The position numbers were made by a program, and so were the translations under genes. A stretch of 38,045 nucleotides of DNA, from NCBI RefSeq assembly GCF_004296405.1, contig NZ_PSRR01000043.1:1-38045 (forward strand). The letters are read 5' to 3'. Position 1 is the first letter of the stretch; every line of letters begins with the position of its first letter. The notes beneath the pieces were generated by a model. It did no database searches and had not been told where the DNA came from. It saw nothing but the letters and a program-made list of their open reading frames with translations. Shown piece by piece: positions 1 to 7,546 of this stretch. This stretch comes from Bradyrhizobium sp. Leo170. Lineage in GTDB: Bacteria > Pseudomonadota > Alphaproteobacteria > Rhizobiales > Xanthobacteraceae.

Positions 1-2
1 CT

Positions 3-76
3 GTGAAGGGTTTCGGATGCCGGCCGCCGAGCACGCGGCGCCGTCCTTCACGCGGCCGGCATCCGAAACCCTTCAC
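3..76. repeat. Perfect 25-bp inverted repeat (large stem-loop)
   Basis: Bases 3-27 are exactly reverse-complementary to bases 52-76, leaving a 24-nt loop (28-51). The arms begin GTGAAGGGTTTCGG and end in a GCCGGCCGC block. The last six bases of the loop repeat the end of the 3' arm (CTTCAC). No U-tract follows, so a simple intrinsic terminator is not obvious. It could be the end of a transcript running in from outside the window, a REP-like palindrome, or an element end. Function unknown. Confidence 0.8.
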
Positions 77-252
77 AAAGTGCGACTTGGCGGAAGGCAG
101 CTCGTGGCGCAAACCGGATTTCGCAAACCGACCCACTGCTGCAAGGGCTGAAAGCGATGTTACAGTTACGATAGCGTTGTGCGGTCGCGCCGCGCTACGA
201 TCCGCCGATGGACTGATGGTAGTCAGCAGTTGGGAACGTCAGGAACGGGATC

Positions 253-1323
253 ATGAAGGCAATTGCACTGACGGCCGTCCTGCTCACTGCTTCACTTGCG
301 CCGGAAATCGTACGCACTACGGCCGAGCAAGTCGCGAGCTGGCAAATGTCGCACTTTCATGAAGTACCCCAGGCGCCTGAAACAGATTGGACACGCGCCG
401 CCTTCTACATCGGTCTCGCAAGATGGGCCGCGACACCAGGTCAGATGAAATACTTCGACGCGATCCGAGAGCTTGGAGAACGCACCGGCTGGCAGGTCGG
501 CAACAGCGACTGGGCGCCCCCGATCTACCTTGCGGACGATCATGCCATCGGGCAGGTCTACATCGCCGCCTATGATCATTTCGGTGATCGACGCATGATC
601 GAGCCGACCGTGCAGCGGCTGGAATATATCCTGCAGCACCCACCACAGGTCTCGCTCGAATTCGACAACGCAGAGTGCCTGCAGCGATGGTGCTGGTCTG
701 ACGCCATCTTCATGGGGCCGGCGACATGGTTCGGTATTGCGCGCATCCAGAAGGATCAGCGCTTCCGTGATTATGCCGACAGGGAATTCTGGGCCACGAA
801 AGACTTCCTGTTCGATAGCCAGGAGCACCTGTTCTACCGCGACAGCCGCTTCATCGGGAAAACTGGCGCACATGGCGAAAAGATATTGTGGGGCCGTGGT
901 AATGGCTGGGTGCTCGCTGGGCTTGCCAACATCCTACGAGAGCTTCGTCCCGGCGATCCGCTGCGCGAGAAATACGTCAACCTGTTCGTCGAGATCGCAG
1001 ATCGCGTAGCGAGCCTGCAGCGCCCGGATGGCTTCTGGTCCACATCGTTGCTCGCTCCGCCCGAGGTAGGCACCCCGGAATCCAGTTGCACTGGATTCCT
1101 GACCTACGGCCTTGCCGCCGGGGTGCGGATGGGACTTCTCGACGCAAAGCGCTTTAGTCCAGTAATTGAACAAGGCTGGCGGGCTCTGGCATCGGCGACG
1201 GTCAACGGCCGGCTCGGCCGCGTGCAGCAGATTGGCGACAGGCCGGACGCCGTTCAGATCACGGACACCCAACTCTACGGGTCTGGCGCTCTCTTGTTGG
1301 CTGCATCTGAACTAGTCCACTAA
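253..1323 (+). CDS. GH105/GH88-family unsaturated glucuronyl/rhamnogalacturonyl hydrolase
   Basis: This 356-residue protein has the layout of the GH105/GH88 (YteR/RhiN-type) family. These enzymes hydrolyse the terminal unsaturated uronic acid left by polysaccharide lyases, by hydrating the 4,5 double bond. Family-typical blocks are WSDAIFMGP (about residues 148-156, with Asp150 as the expected general acid/base), DDHAIGQVY (95-103), RGNGWV (215-220) and the SSCTGF/YGLAAGVR stretch near 280. The N-terminus (MKAIALTAVLLTASLA) is hydrophobic and may be a weak signal peptide, so periplasmic location is possible. The start is supported by AGGA at 241-244, eight bases upstream. It stands alone on the plus strand and faces the SDR gene. 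Its true substrate (pectin, ulvan-like or other uronide) cannot be read from the sequence, and its link to the neighbouring sugar operon is inference. Confidence 0.85.
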   Translation: MKAIALTAVLLTASLAPEIVRTTAEQVASWQMSHFHEVPQAPETDWTRAAFYIGLARWAATPGQMKYFDAIRELGERTGWQVGNSDWAPPIYLADDHAIGQVYIAAYDHFGDRRMIEPTVQRLEYILQHPPQVSLEFDNAECLQRWCWSDAIFMGPATWFGIARIQKDQRFRDYADREFWATKDFLFDSQEHLFYRDSRFIGKTGAHGEKILWGRGNGWVLAGLANILRELRPGDPLREKYVNLFVEIADRVASLQRPDGFWSTSLLAPPEVGTPESSCTGFLTYGLAAGVRMGLLDAKRFSPVIEQGWRALASATVNGRLGRVQQIGDRPDAVQITDTQLYGSGALLLAASELVH

Positions 1324-1480
1324 CGTCACATCATCGCGCGCACGACTTGCGGCCGCTGCATCATGCCGGCGATACCCAGGCAGCAAAAGCGAATCTCGCA
1401 AGTTCGGAGTCATGACTTAGCTTGCAAAGATGCGGGCCGCACCTGGCGCTAAGCGGACCAGGTCTCCCCTTTCAGGGGTC

Positions 1481-2227
1481 TCATCCCGCAAGAAACCCGC
1501 CGTCCACCGCGACCACCGTACCTGTCGCATATTGCGAAGCCGGCATGCAGAGGAAGGCGACTGCACCGGCAATATCTTCCGGCTGCCCCCATCGCTTGAA
1601 AGCAGTGCGGTCGGCAATGCGCTGATAATGAGCGCGATCGGTGCGGCCGGCGGCGTTGATCGCTGTCTCGACGTAGCCGGGCGCAACCGCATTGACACGA
1701 ACGCCGTCCTCAGCCCAGGCCAGGGCCAGCGCCTTGGTCAGCATCACGACGCCGCCCTTGCTAGCGCAATAAGCGGGAATCCGCGGCAGCGCCAGCGTGG
1801 CGTTCATCGAGGCGATGTTGACGACCGATCCCTTGCTGTCCGCCAGCAGGGGGCGGAATGCCAAACAGGTCCGGAACGTGCCGGTGAGATTGACATCGAG
1901 CACCTTCATGAAGGTCTCGATCTCATATTCCTTGTCGCGCGCCAGAATGCCGGCGCAATTGACCAGCGCATCGACGCGGGTGTGTCGTTGGGCGAAGGAC
2001 GTCACCTCGGCATCATTGGTCACGTCGAGCGTCGCGAGCGTGAGGCCTGCGCGCGGCTTGAGGAGGGATCGCGCGAGATCGGCGTCATTGACGCCCGTTG
2101 CGGTCACCGTCGCGCCGAGATCGCAGAACTGGTTGCTGATGGCGGCGCCGATATCGCCGGCGCCGCCGATCACGACGGCATGGAATCCGGGGGCCAAATC
2201 AAAATTGGAATTCATCGGGATCATCAT
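1481..2227 (-). CDS. SDR-family NAD(P)-dependent oxidoreductase
   Basis: This 248-residue classical short-chain dehydrogenase probably oxidises or reduces a sugar, polyol or sugar acid in the cytoplasm. Visible motifs are the glycine-rich cofactor loop GGAGDIG near residues 20-26 (a variant of TGxxxGIG), NCAGI near residue 90, a serine in NIASMN, the catalytic YCASK pair and the family-typical C-terminal AVDGG. The gene begins three bases after the lacI stop, so the two form one transcript. Four in-frame ATGs crowd the start (codons 1, 2, 5 and others). I keep the outermost, but the MNSNF start at about 2215 is equally possible. Close cotranscription with the regulator suggests it acts on the sugar imported by the divergent operon. 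Exact substrate unknown. Confidence 0.88.
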   Translation of the reverse strand: MMIPMNSNFDLAPGFHAVVIGGAGDIGAAISNQFCDLGATVTATGVNDADLARSLLKPRAGLTLATLDVTNDAEVTSFAQRHTRVDALVNCAGILARDKEYEIETFMKVLDVNLTGTFRTCLAFRPLLADSKGSVVNIASMNATLALPRIPAYCASKGGVVMLTKALALAWAEDGVRVNAVAPGYVETAINAAGRTDRAHYQRIADRTAFKRWGQPEDIAGAVAFLCMPASQYATGTVVAVDGGFLAG

Positions 2228-2230
2228 TCT

Positions 2231-3265
2231 TCAGGGGTTTGAAGGCGGCGCCGTGGACTCGCGGACCACCAGCGAGTAGTCGACCTCGTGGTGCATGATG
2301 GTGTGCTCGCCCGCGAGACTTCGGACCAGATATTCGCCGGCGCGCTGCCAGGTTTCGCCGGTGGGAACGTGAATGGTGGTCAGGCTCGGCCGCAAATGGC
2401 GGCTCCAGTCGAGATCGTCGAAGCCGACGACCGACAGGTCCCGCGGCACCGAAAATCCGCTGCGTTCCGCCTCGAGCAGCACGCCATAGGCGATGACGTC
2501 GTTACCGCAGACGACGGCCGTGGGCCGGTCCTCCAGACTGAGGAGATAACGCGCCGCTTCCCGCGCATCGTCGAGCGTATAGGGCACCTCGACATGCCAT
2601 TGCGAAGGCAGCGCCAGCCCGGCCTCAGTCAACGCGCGGCGAAAGCCGGCAACGCGCGCGCTGGCGCGGTCATTGTTGCGCTGGAGCGCGGACACTATTC
2701 CGATCCGGCGATGGCCAAGCTCGATGACATGCGTTGCGGCACGATGGGCGGCTGCTTCATTGTTGGTGCCGACGCAAGGGTAGGGGCGGTCCGGCTGATA
2801 GATACCGACATTGATGAAGGGCACCGCATTGTCGGCAAGCAACTTGCGCAGCCCTTCGTGATGGCAGTCGCCGCGAAGCACGAGGCCATCGACGCCGCGG
2901 CCGATCAGATTGCGCGCCTGTTGCAACTCGACGTCGAGATCATAGCCACTCGTGGTGAGGAAGAGCATGTAGCCCACCGACGAGAGATATTTTTGCAACG
3001 AGGCGATGCCGCGCGCGAACATGGTGTTGTCGATCGTGGGCACGATTGCGCCAAGCGTACGCGATCGTCGCGACGACAGGATGCGGGCCGGCGCATGCGG
3101 GATGTAACCGACGGCTTCGATCGCCTGCGCGATGCGCGCCCGCAAGGACGGACTCACCGCGTCGGGATTGTTGAGTGCACGCGAGACGGATGCCGTCGAC
3201 ACGCCGGCTCGTGCCGCGACGGCGCGGATGCCTTGCTTCGCTAATCTGGCGGCCGGCAGATCCAT
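2231..3265 (-). CDS. LacI-family transcriptional regulator
   Basis: This 344-residue protein has a LacI-type N-terminal helix-turn-helix (residues about 12-34, AVAARAGVSTASVSRALN), the hinge helix near 55-63, and a periplasmic-binding-protein-like effector domain to the C-terminus. It is the expected local repressor of both its own lacI-SDR transcript and the divergent importer/kinase/aldolase operon. The ATG at 3265 sits only a few bases from a perfect TGTAACGTTACA palindrome (3269-3280), and no Shine-Dalgarno sequence is visible. The message may therefore be leaderless, or the operator may overlap the initiation region. The HTH lies at the usual distance from this start, so an alternative start well downstream is unlikely. 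Effector is presumably a sugar or phosphosugar; identity unknown. Confidence 0.93.
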   Translation of the reverse strand: MDLPAARLAKQGIRAVAARAGVSTASVSRALNNPDAVSPSLRARIAQAIEAVGYIPHAPARILSSRRSRTLGAIVPTIDNTMFARGIASLQKYLSSVGYMLFLTTSGYDLDVELQQARNLIGRGVDGLVLRGDCHHEGLRKLLADNAVPFINVGIYQPDRPYPCVGTNNEAAAHRAATHVIELGHRRIGIVSALQRNNDRASARVAGFRRALTEAGLALPSQWHVEVPYTLDDAREAARYLLSLEDRPTAVVCGNDVIAYGVLLEAERSGFSVPRDLSVVGFDDLDWSRHLRPSLTTIHVPTGETWQRAGEYLVRSLAGEHTIMHHEVDYSLVVRESTAPPSNP

Positions 3266-3268
3266 GAA

Positions 3269-3280
3269 TGTAACGTTACA
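3269..3280. promoter_or_regulatory. Candidate LacI-family operator O1 (TGTAACGTTACA)
   Basis: Perfect 12-bp palindrome with a central CG, as in LacI/PurR-type operators, lying directly in front of the lacI start codon. The neighbouring GAATGTAAC-GTT string recurs nearly unchanged at 3374-3386 in front of the divergent operon. Autoregulation of lacI is the simplest reading. Confidence 0.6.
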
Positions 3281-3349
3281 GTCGTGGGTTCAGGGTGGCA
3301 GAGAGAAATTTCTGCAATGATGTCCTACGTTGGGCGAATTGTCCATTGC

Positions 3350-3377
3350 TTGACAGGAGTGAGATGAGGCTTAGAAT
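3350..3377 (+). promoter_or_regulatory. Sigma70-type promoter of the sugar operon
   Basis: TTGACA at 3350-3355 and TAGAAT at 3372-3377 are separated by 16 bp, a near-consensus housekeeping promoter. It faces the substrate-binding protein gene, giving a 5' leader of roughly 60 nt before the ATG at 3443. Confidence 0.7.
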
Positions 3378-3390
3378 GTAACCGTTTTCA
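3377..3390. promoter_or_regulatory. Candidate LacI-family operator O2 (TGTAACCGTTTTCA)
   Basis: A 14-bp imperfect palindrome of the general LacI/CcpA form TG-N-AA-N-CG-N-TT-N-CA. It shares its first base with the last base of the -10 hexamer, so a bound repressor would block promoter clearance. Together with the palindrome at 3269-3280 it makes a two-operator divergent control region, with centres about 109 bp apart. Confidence 0.65.
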
Positions 3391-3442
3391 GAAAGGCGCT
3401 TCTGCCGGGTGGGCGGACAAGCCGGGTCAGGGAGGAGTTCAA

Positions 3443-4744
3443 ATGAACGCCAGGATGTTTGCGGCGCGCGTCGCGTTGCCGGTTCTTGCGGTCATCGCTG
3501 TCAGCAGCGAGGGGCGTGCGGCGGATTTCGACTGGAAGAAATTTCAAGGCAAGACCGTAACCTTTCTCGTCAACAACAATCCCGTTGCGCAGGCGCTGCT
3601 TGCCTACAAGGCCGATTTCGAAAAGCAGACCGGCATGACCTTGAAGGTCGACGGCTACCAGGAACAGCAGATGCGCCAGCGCCTGGTCACGGTGATGAAC
3701 GCGCATAGCGATGAGGTCGACGTGTTCATGACGCTGCCGTCGCGCGAGGGCGAGCAGTTCGCCGCGACCGGCTGGTATGCCGATCTCTCGGCCATGGCGA
3801 AGAACGACGCGGCGAAGGAGTACGATCCGGCCGGACTGAGCCAGGCCCTGCTCAAGGCGGCGACCTTTGGCGGCAAGCTGACCAGCATGCCGATGAACAT
3901 CGAGGGGCCGATCTTCTATTACCGTACCGACATCTTCAAGAAGTGCGGCCTCGAGCCGCCGAAGACCATCAAGGATGTCGAGGCGGCTGCGGCGAAGATC
4001 AAGGCTTGCGACAGCTCGGTCACGCCGTTCGTCTCGCGCGGGCTGAAGCCGGCCGTCGCCTATACGTTCAGCAACATGCTGCACAATATCGGCGGCAGCT
4101 ATATCGCCGGCGGCAAGTCAAACCTCTGCTCGGTCAAGGGCAAGGAGGCGCTCGACACCTACAGCCGGCTGCTGCGCGACTTCGGCCCGCCCGGCGTCGT
4201 CAACTACAGCTTCCAGCAAATTTCGGCGCTCTATCGCGGCGGCCGGGCCGCCATGTCGTTCGAATCCTCCAACGAGCTGCGCACCGTGATGGACGGCGGT
4301 GCTCGGCTCAAGGATACCGCCCTGATCCCGTTCCCGGCCGGCGAGGCCGGTCAGGTGCCGACCGTGATCGGTTGGGGCATGGCCGTCTCCTCGCACAGCA
4401 AGCAGCCCGATGCGGCCTGGTACTTCGTGCAATGGGCGACGAGCCCGGCCGTTCAGAAGAAGATGGCGCTCCAGGGGATTGCGCCGCCGCGGCCGTCGGT
4501 CGCCAACGATCCTGAATACCGCAAGTGGATCGACGAGGAGCCGGTGCGGAAGGAGTGGCAAGCGGCGCTCGACGTGCTCGCAACGAAGGGCTCTTCCGAG
4601 GTCGGCTATCCCATCGTCGCCAACCCGGAATCGCGCGAATTCATCGGCCAGGCTGTGCAGGATCTGATCCTGAAGCAGAAGACCGTCGACCAGGCTTGCG
4701 CAGACGCCGACAAGGCGCTCGACGCGCTGATCGCGCAGAAGTAA
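3443..4744 (+). CDS. CUT1-type ABC transporter sugar-binding protein
   Basis: This 433-residue extracytoplasmic solute-binding protein of the family-1 carbohydrate type captures the substrate in the periplasm for the two permeases downstream. A signal peptide is clear (MNARMFAARVALPVLAVIAV, then a cleavage site near GRA-AD at residues 24-28). The mature part has the usual blocks (NNNPVAQALL, FEKQTG, DVFMTLPSREGEQFAATGWYADLS). Length is normal for the family. The strong GGAGG ribosome site at about 3429-3434 fixes the start. It is the first gene of a seven-gene operon that also carries a kinase and an aldolase, so the ligand is probably a sugar, polyol or sulfosugar cleaved by that aldolase. 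The specific ligand cannot be read from the sequence. Confidence 0.92.
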   Translation: MNARMFAARVALPVLAVIAVSSEGRAADFDWKKFQGKTVTFLVNNNPVAQALLAYKADFEKQTGMTLKVDGYQEQQMRQRLVTVMNAHSDEVDVFMTLPSREGEQFAATGWYADLSAMAKNDAAKEYDPAGLSQALLKAATFGGKLTSMPMNIEGPIFYYRTDIFKKCGLEPPKTIKDVEAAAAKIKACDSSVTPFVSRGLKPAVAYTFSNMLHNIGGSYIAGGKSNLCSVKGKEALDTYSRLLRDFGPPGVVNYSFQQISALYRGGRAAMSFESSNELRTVMDGGARLKDTALIPFPAGEAGQVPTVIGWGMAVSSHSKQPDAAWYFVQWATSPAVQKKMALQGIAPPRPSVANDPEYRKWIDEEPVRKEWQAALDVLATKGSSEVGYPIVANPESREFIGQAVQDLILKQKTVDQACADADKALDALIAQK

Positions 4745-4805
4745 CGGCACGGAACGCCTGCCGCCTTCACGCGGCTGGACCCTCATTGGATCAAGGAATG
4801 TAGGC

Positions 4806-5693
4806 ATGTCGGACGCGGCTGCGACATTGACGCAGGACCGGCAAAGGCTGGAACTGTCGGCGCTCTCGGCGCCGGCGGTGATCTTCACCGTCGCGATGAT
4901 CGCGTTTCCGGTGATCTATACGGTGTGGCTCGGCTTCCAGAGCTTTTCGTCGACCGGCAAGCAATCCTTCGTGGGCTTGGCGAACTATGCAAAGCTCGTG
5001 TCCGACCATGAGTTCTGGAACGGGCTCTGGGTGACCATCGCGCTTTATGTGCTCTCGCTGGCGCTGCAACTCGTGTTAGGCGTCTGGCTGGCGCTGGTCC
5101 TGTTCCACGCCAAGCGCCTGCCGGGCATCGTGCGCTCGCTGTTCATTTCGCCCTTCATGATGCCGCCGGTGGTGGCTGGCATGATGTGGATTGTCATTCT
5201 CGATCCGTCGTTGGGGGCGGCCAACTATATCCTGCAATTTCTCGGCCTGCCGCCATCGGAGTGGCTAGCGTCGCCGACCTGGGTCATTCCGACCTTCGCG
5301 CTGATCGATACCTGGCAGTGGACGCCTTATGTGGCGTTGATCGTGCTTGGCGGACTGCAGTCGCTGCCGCCCAGCGTCTACGAGGCCGCGCAGATCGACG
5401 GCGCGTCCGCATTCAAGACCTTCCAGCGGATCACGCTGCCGCTGCTGTTGCCGACCATCGTCACCGCGGCGATCCTGCGCAGCGTCGATTTGCTGCGCTT
5501 CTTCGATATCATCTACATCACGACGCAGGGCGGCCCCGGCAATGCGTCGAACACGCTCAACATCTACGGCTTCCGGGTCGGCTTCGAGTTCTTCAACATC
5601 GGCTATGCCAGTGCGCTGATGCTGACCTTGACCGCGATCGTGTTCGGCGCAGTGCTTGCCTGCAACCGCCTGCGCGGCGCGGTCGCCTGGTAG
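4806..5693 (+). CDS. ABC sugar transporter permease (MalF/UgpA type)
   Basis: This 295-residue integral membrane protein has about six predicted transmembrane helices and the binding-protein-dependent transport EAA loop YEAAQIDGASAFKTFQ near residues 191-206, where the ATPase docks. It starts 61 bp after the binding-protein gene, behind an AAGGAAT ribosome site. A small GCCGC/GCGGC hairpin (about 4760-4775) lies in that gap and might help set the higher level of binding protein, but this is weak. With the next gene it forms the heteromeric membrane channel of a CUT1 importer. Confidence 0.92.
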   Translation: MSDAAATLTQDRQRLELSALSAPAVIFTVAMIAFPVIYTVWLGFQSFSSTGKQSFVGLANYAKLVSDHEFWNGLWVTIALYVLSLALQLVLGVWLALVLFHAKRLPGIVRSLFISPFMMPPVVAGMMWIVILDPSLGAANYILQFLGLPPSEWLASPTWVIPTFALIDTWQWTPYVALIVLGGLQSLPPSVYEAAQIDGASAFKTFQRITLPLLLPTIVTAAILRSVDLLRFFDIIYITTQGGPGNASNTLNIYGFRVGFEFFNIGYASALMLTLTAIVFGAVLACNRLRGAVAW

Positions 5694-5704
5694 GTGAAGC
5701 GATT

Positions 5705-6529
5705 ATGGATGCCTCCACCACCGACCGCTGGATCCGCCGCCTCAACCTGCTGCAGCTCGTGCTGGCGGGCATCATCATCATGACGCCGACGGTCTGGATG
5801 GTGTTGTCGTCGCTCAAGCCCTCCTTCGAGGTGACGGCCTATCCGCCGACATTGGTATTCACGCCGACGCTGAGCAATTACGTCGAGCTCACGAAAACCA
5901 CGCCGTTCCTGAGCTACGCCCTCAACAGCCTCATCGTCACCATCGGTTCAACTGCGCTCGGATTGTTGTTCGGTATCCCGGCGGCCTTCGCCGTCTCGTG
6001 GACGCGGATTTCATGGCCGGCGATCCTGACGCTCGCGGCACGCATGGCACCGGGTACGCTGTTCCTGCTGCCCTGGTACGTGATGTTCCGGCAGGTCGGC
6101 ATGATCGGCTCGTACACCGCACTGATCCTCAGCCACGCGGTGATTACGCTGCCGATCGTGATCTGGATCCTGCTGCCGTCGTTCGACGCCATCCCGCGCA
6201 GCGTCTTCGAGGCGGCACAGGTCGACGGATGCAGCGTGACGCGGATTCTCTGGCGGATCGCGCTGCCTCTGGTAGCCTCCGGCATCGCCGTCTCGGCGAT
6301 CCTCGCCTTCGTGTTCTCGTGGAACTACTTCCTGTTTGCGCTGGTGCTCTCAAACGGCGACACCAAGACGCTGATCGCGGCAGCCTTCAATTTCATCGGT
6401 GAAGGCTCGACGCAATGGGGCGCGCTCATGGCCGCGGCGACGCTGATCGCATTGCCGCCGCTGGTGCTGGCGGCTCTCGTTCAGCGCTGGCTGGTGTCCG
6501 GGCTGACGCTCGGTGCGGTGAAAGGCTAG
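5705..6529 (+). CDS. ABC sugar transporter permease (MalG/UgpE type)
   Basis: This 274-residue inner-membrane permease is the partner of the preceding gene. It has an N-terminal membrane helix (LLQLVLAGIIIMTPTVWMVL), several more hydrophobic segments, and the EAA loop FEAAQVDGCSVTRILW around residues 168-183. The reading frame is open far upstream, but the ATG at 5705, 11 bp after the previous stop, is the natural start: the upstream part overlaps the first permease in another frame. Length agrees with MalG-type permeases (about 270-280). Confidence 0.92.
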   Translation: MDASTTDRWIRRLNLLQLVLAGIIIMTPTVWMVLSSLKPSFEVTAYPPTLVFTPTLSNYVELTKTTPFLSYALNSLIVTIGSTALGLLFGIPAAFAVSWTRISWPAILTLAARMAPGTLFLLPWYVMFRQVGMIGSYTALILSHAVITLPIVIWILLPSFDAIPRSVFEAAQVDGCSVTRILWRIALPLVASGIAVSAILAFVFSWNYFLFALVLSNGDTKTLIAAAFNFIGEGSTQWGALMAAATLIALPPLVLAALVQRWLVSGLTLGAVKG

Positions 6530-6536
6530 GTATCTC

Positions 6537-7541
6537 ATGAACGTATCACCACGTCCGAATTCGATCATGCAGGCGGCGGTCTTCCATGGCCACGACCGCA
6601 TCACCATCGAGCGTGTGGCGATGCCTGATGTCGGGGCAGGTGAGGTGCTGGTGCGGGTCTCGCGCACGGCGCTGTGCGGTTCGGACTTCAAGCTCTGGCA
6701 CAAGGGTGCCGAGTTCACCGCGGGCCACGAGATCTTTGGCGTGGTCGAGCAGCCCGGCCACCGCCTGCATGGGCGCCGCTGCGCCGTTTACATCCCGCTG
6801 CACTGCGGCCACTGCGCCGCCTGCAAGCGCGGCGATACGCAAATGTGCTTGGAGGTCTCAAGCCTGATCGGCTGGAACAGGCCGGGGGGCTATGCCGAAT
6901 ATGTGCCGGTGCCGGAAAACTGTCTGCTGCCGGTGCCCGATGACATCGAGGATAGCCTCGCGCCGCTTCTGCTCGACGTGATTGGCACGTCCGGTCATGC
7001 CGTACGGTTTGTCAGTCGCGTCGTGCCACCGAGCGATGCGGGGCCGGTTCTGGTGATGGGCGCGGGCCCGGTCGGACTGGGAGTCGTGCTGGTGCTCCGC
7101 AGCCTTGGCTACGACGAGGTTTATGTCGCAGATCCGAATGTGACGCGCTTGAAGATCGCGCAGTCCTTCGGCGCCAAGGCGCACCCGGTCGGCGACACGT
7201 CGAAGCGCTTCGCCCTCATCATGGAATGCTCCGGCGCGCATGTGGCACGCAATCTCGGGATCGAGCTCGTGTTGCCACGCGGCGCGCTGGTGCTGGTCGG
7301 CGAAAATGCGGCGCCCTGGACCATCGAGGAAGGCAAGGTATTCCGCCGCAAGGATTTTTACATGATCCGGACCTTCTATTTTCCGGTCTCGGATTTCGAG
7401 CCGAACATCGCGCTGTTGCGGCAGTACAGAGACGAGTATCGCGTGCTCGTCGACGGCGAGTTCGGTCTCTCCGCGTTGCCGGAGAACTTTGCGCGCTTCG
7501 CCAGGGGCGAGCTCATCAAGCCCGTGCTGGCGCTGGACTAG
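6537..7541 (+). CDS. Zinc-dependent medium-chain dehydrogenase (sugar/polyol dehydrogenase-like)
   Basis: This 334-residue medium-chain dehydrogenase probably performs an NAD(P)-linked alcohol/carbonyl conversion on the imported compound or on its cleavage product. Catalytic zinc ligands are visible as Cys47 (ALCGSD) and His64-Glu65 (AGHEIFG). The structural zinc site is Cys90, Cys93, Cys96 and Cys104. The Rossmann fingerprint is GAGPVGLG near residues 175-182. It begins 7 bp after the permease; the in-frame Met11 is an alternative start. Its position between permease and ATPase genes ties it to the pathway. Candidate roles are polyol-to-ketose oxidation or handling the C3 aldehyde made by the aldolase; the sequence alone does not choose. 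Confidence 0.88.
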   Translation: MNVSPRPNSIMQAAVFHGHDRITIERVAMPDVGAGEVLVRVSRTALCGSDFKLWHKGAEFTAGHEIFGVVEQPGHRLHGRRCAVYIPLHCGHCAACKRGDTQMCLEVSSLIGWNRPGGYAEYVPVPENCLLPVPDDIEDSLAPLLLDVIGTSGHAVRFVSRVVPPSDAGPVLVMGAGPVGLGVVLVLRSLGYDEVYVADPNVTRLKIAQSFGAKAHPVGDTSKRFALIMECSGAHVARNLGIELVLPRGALVLVGENAAPWTIEEGKVFRRKDFYMIRTFYFPVSDFEPNIALLRQYRDEYRVLVDGEFGLSALPENFARFARGELIKPVLALD

Positions 7542-7546
7542 TGATC

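Noticed and set aside
154..172. GTTACAGTTAC near the GH105 gene as a further LacI operator
   Set aside because: It is a direct, not inverted, repeat of GTTAC and lacks the central CG dyad of the two operators at 3.27-3.39 kb.
1430..2242. 270-codon plus-strand frame across the SDR gene
   Set aside because: The minus strand carries complete SDR motifs; the plus reading has no domain.
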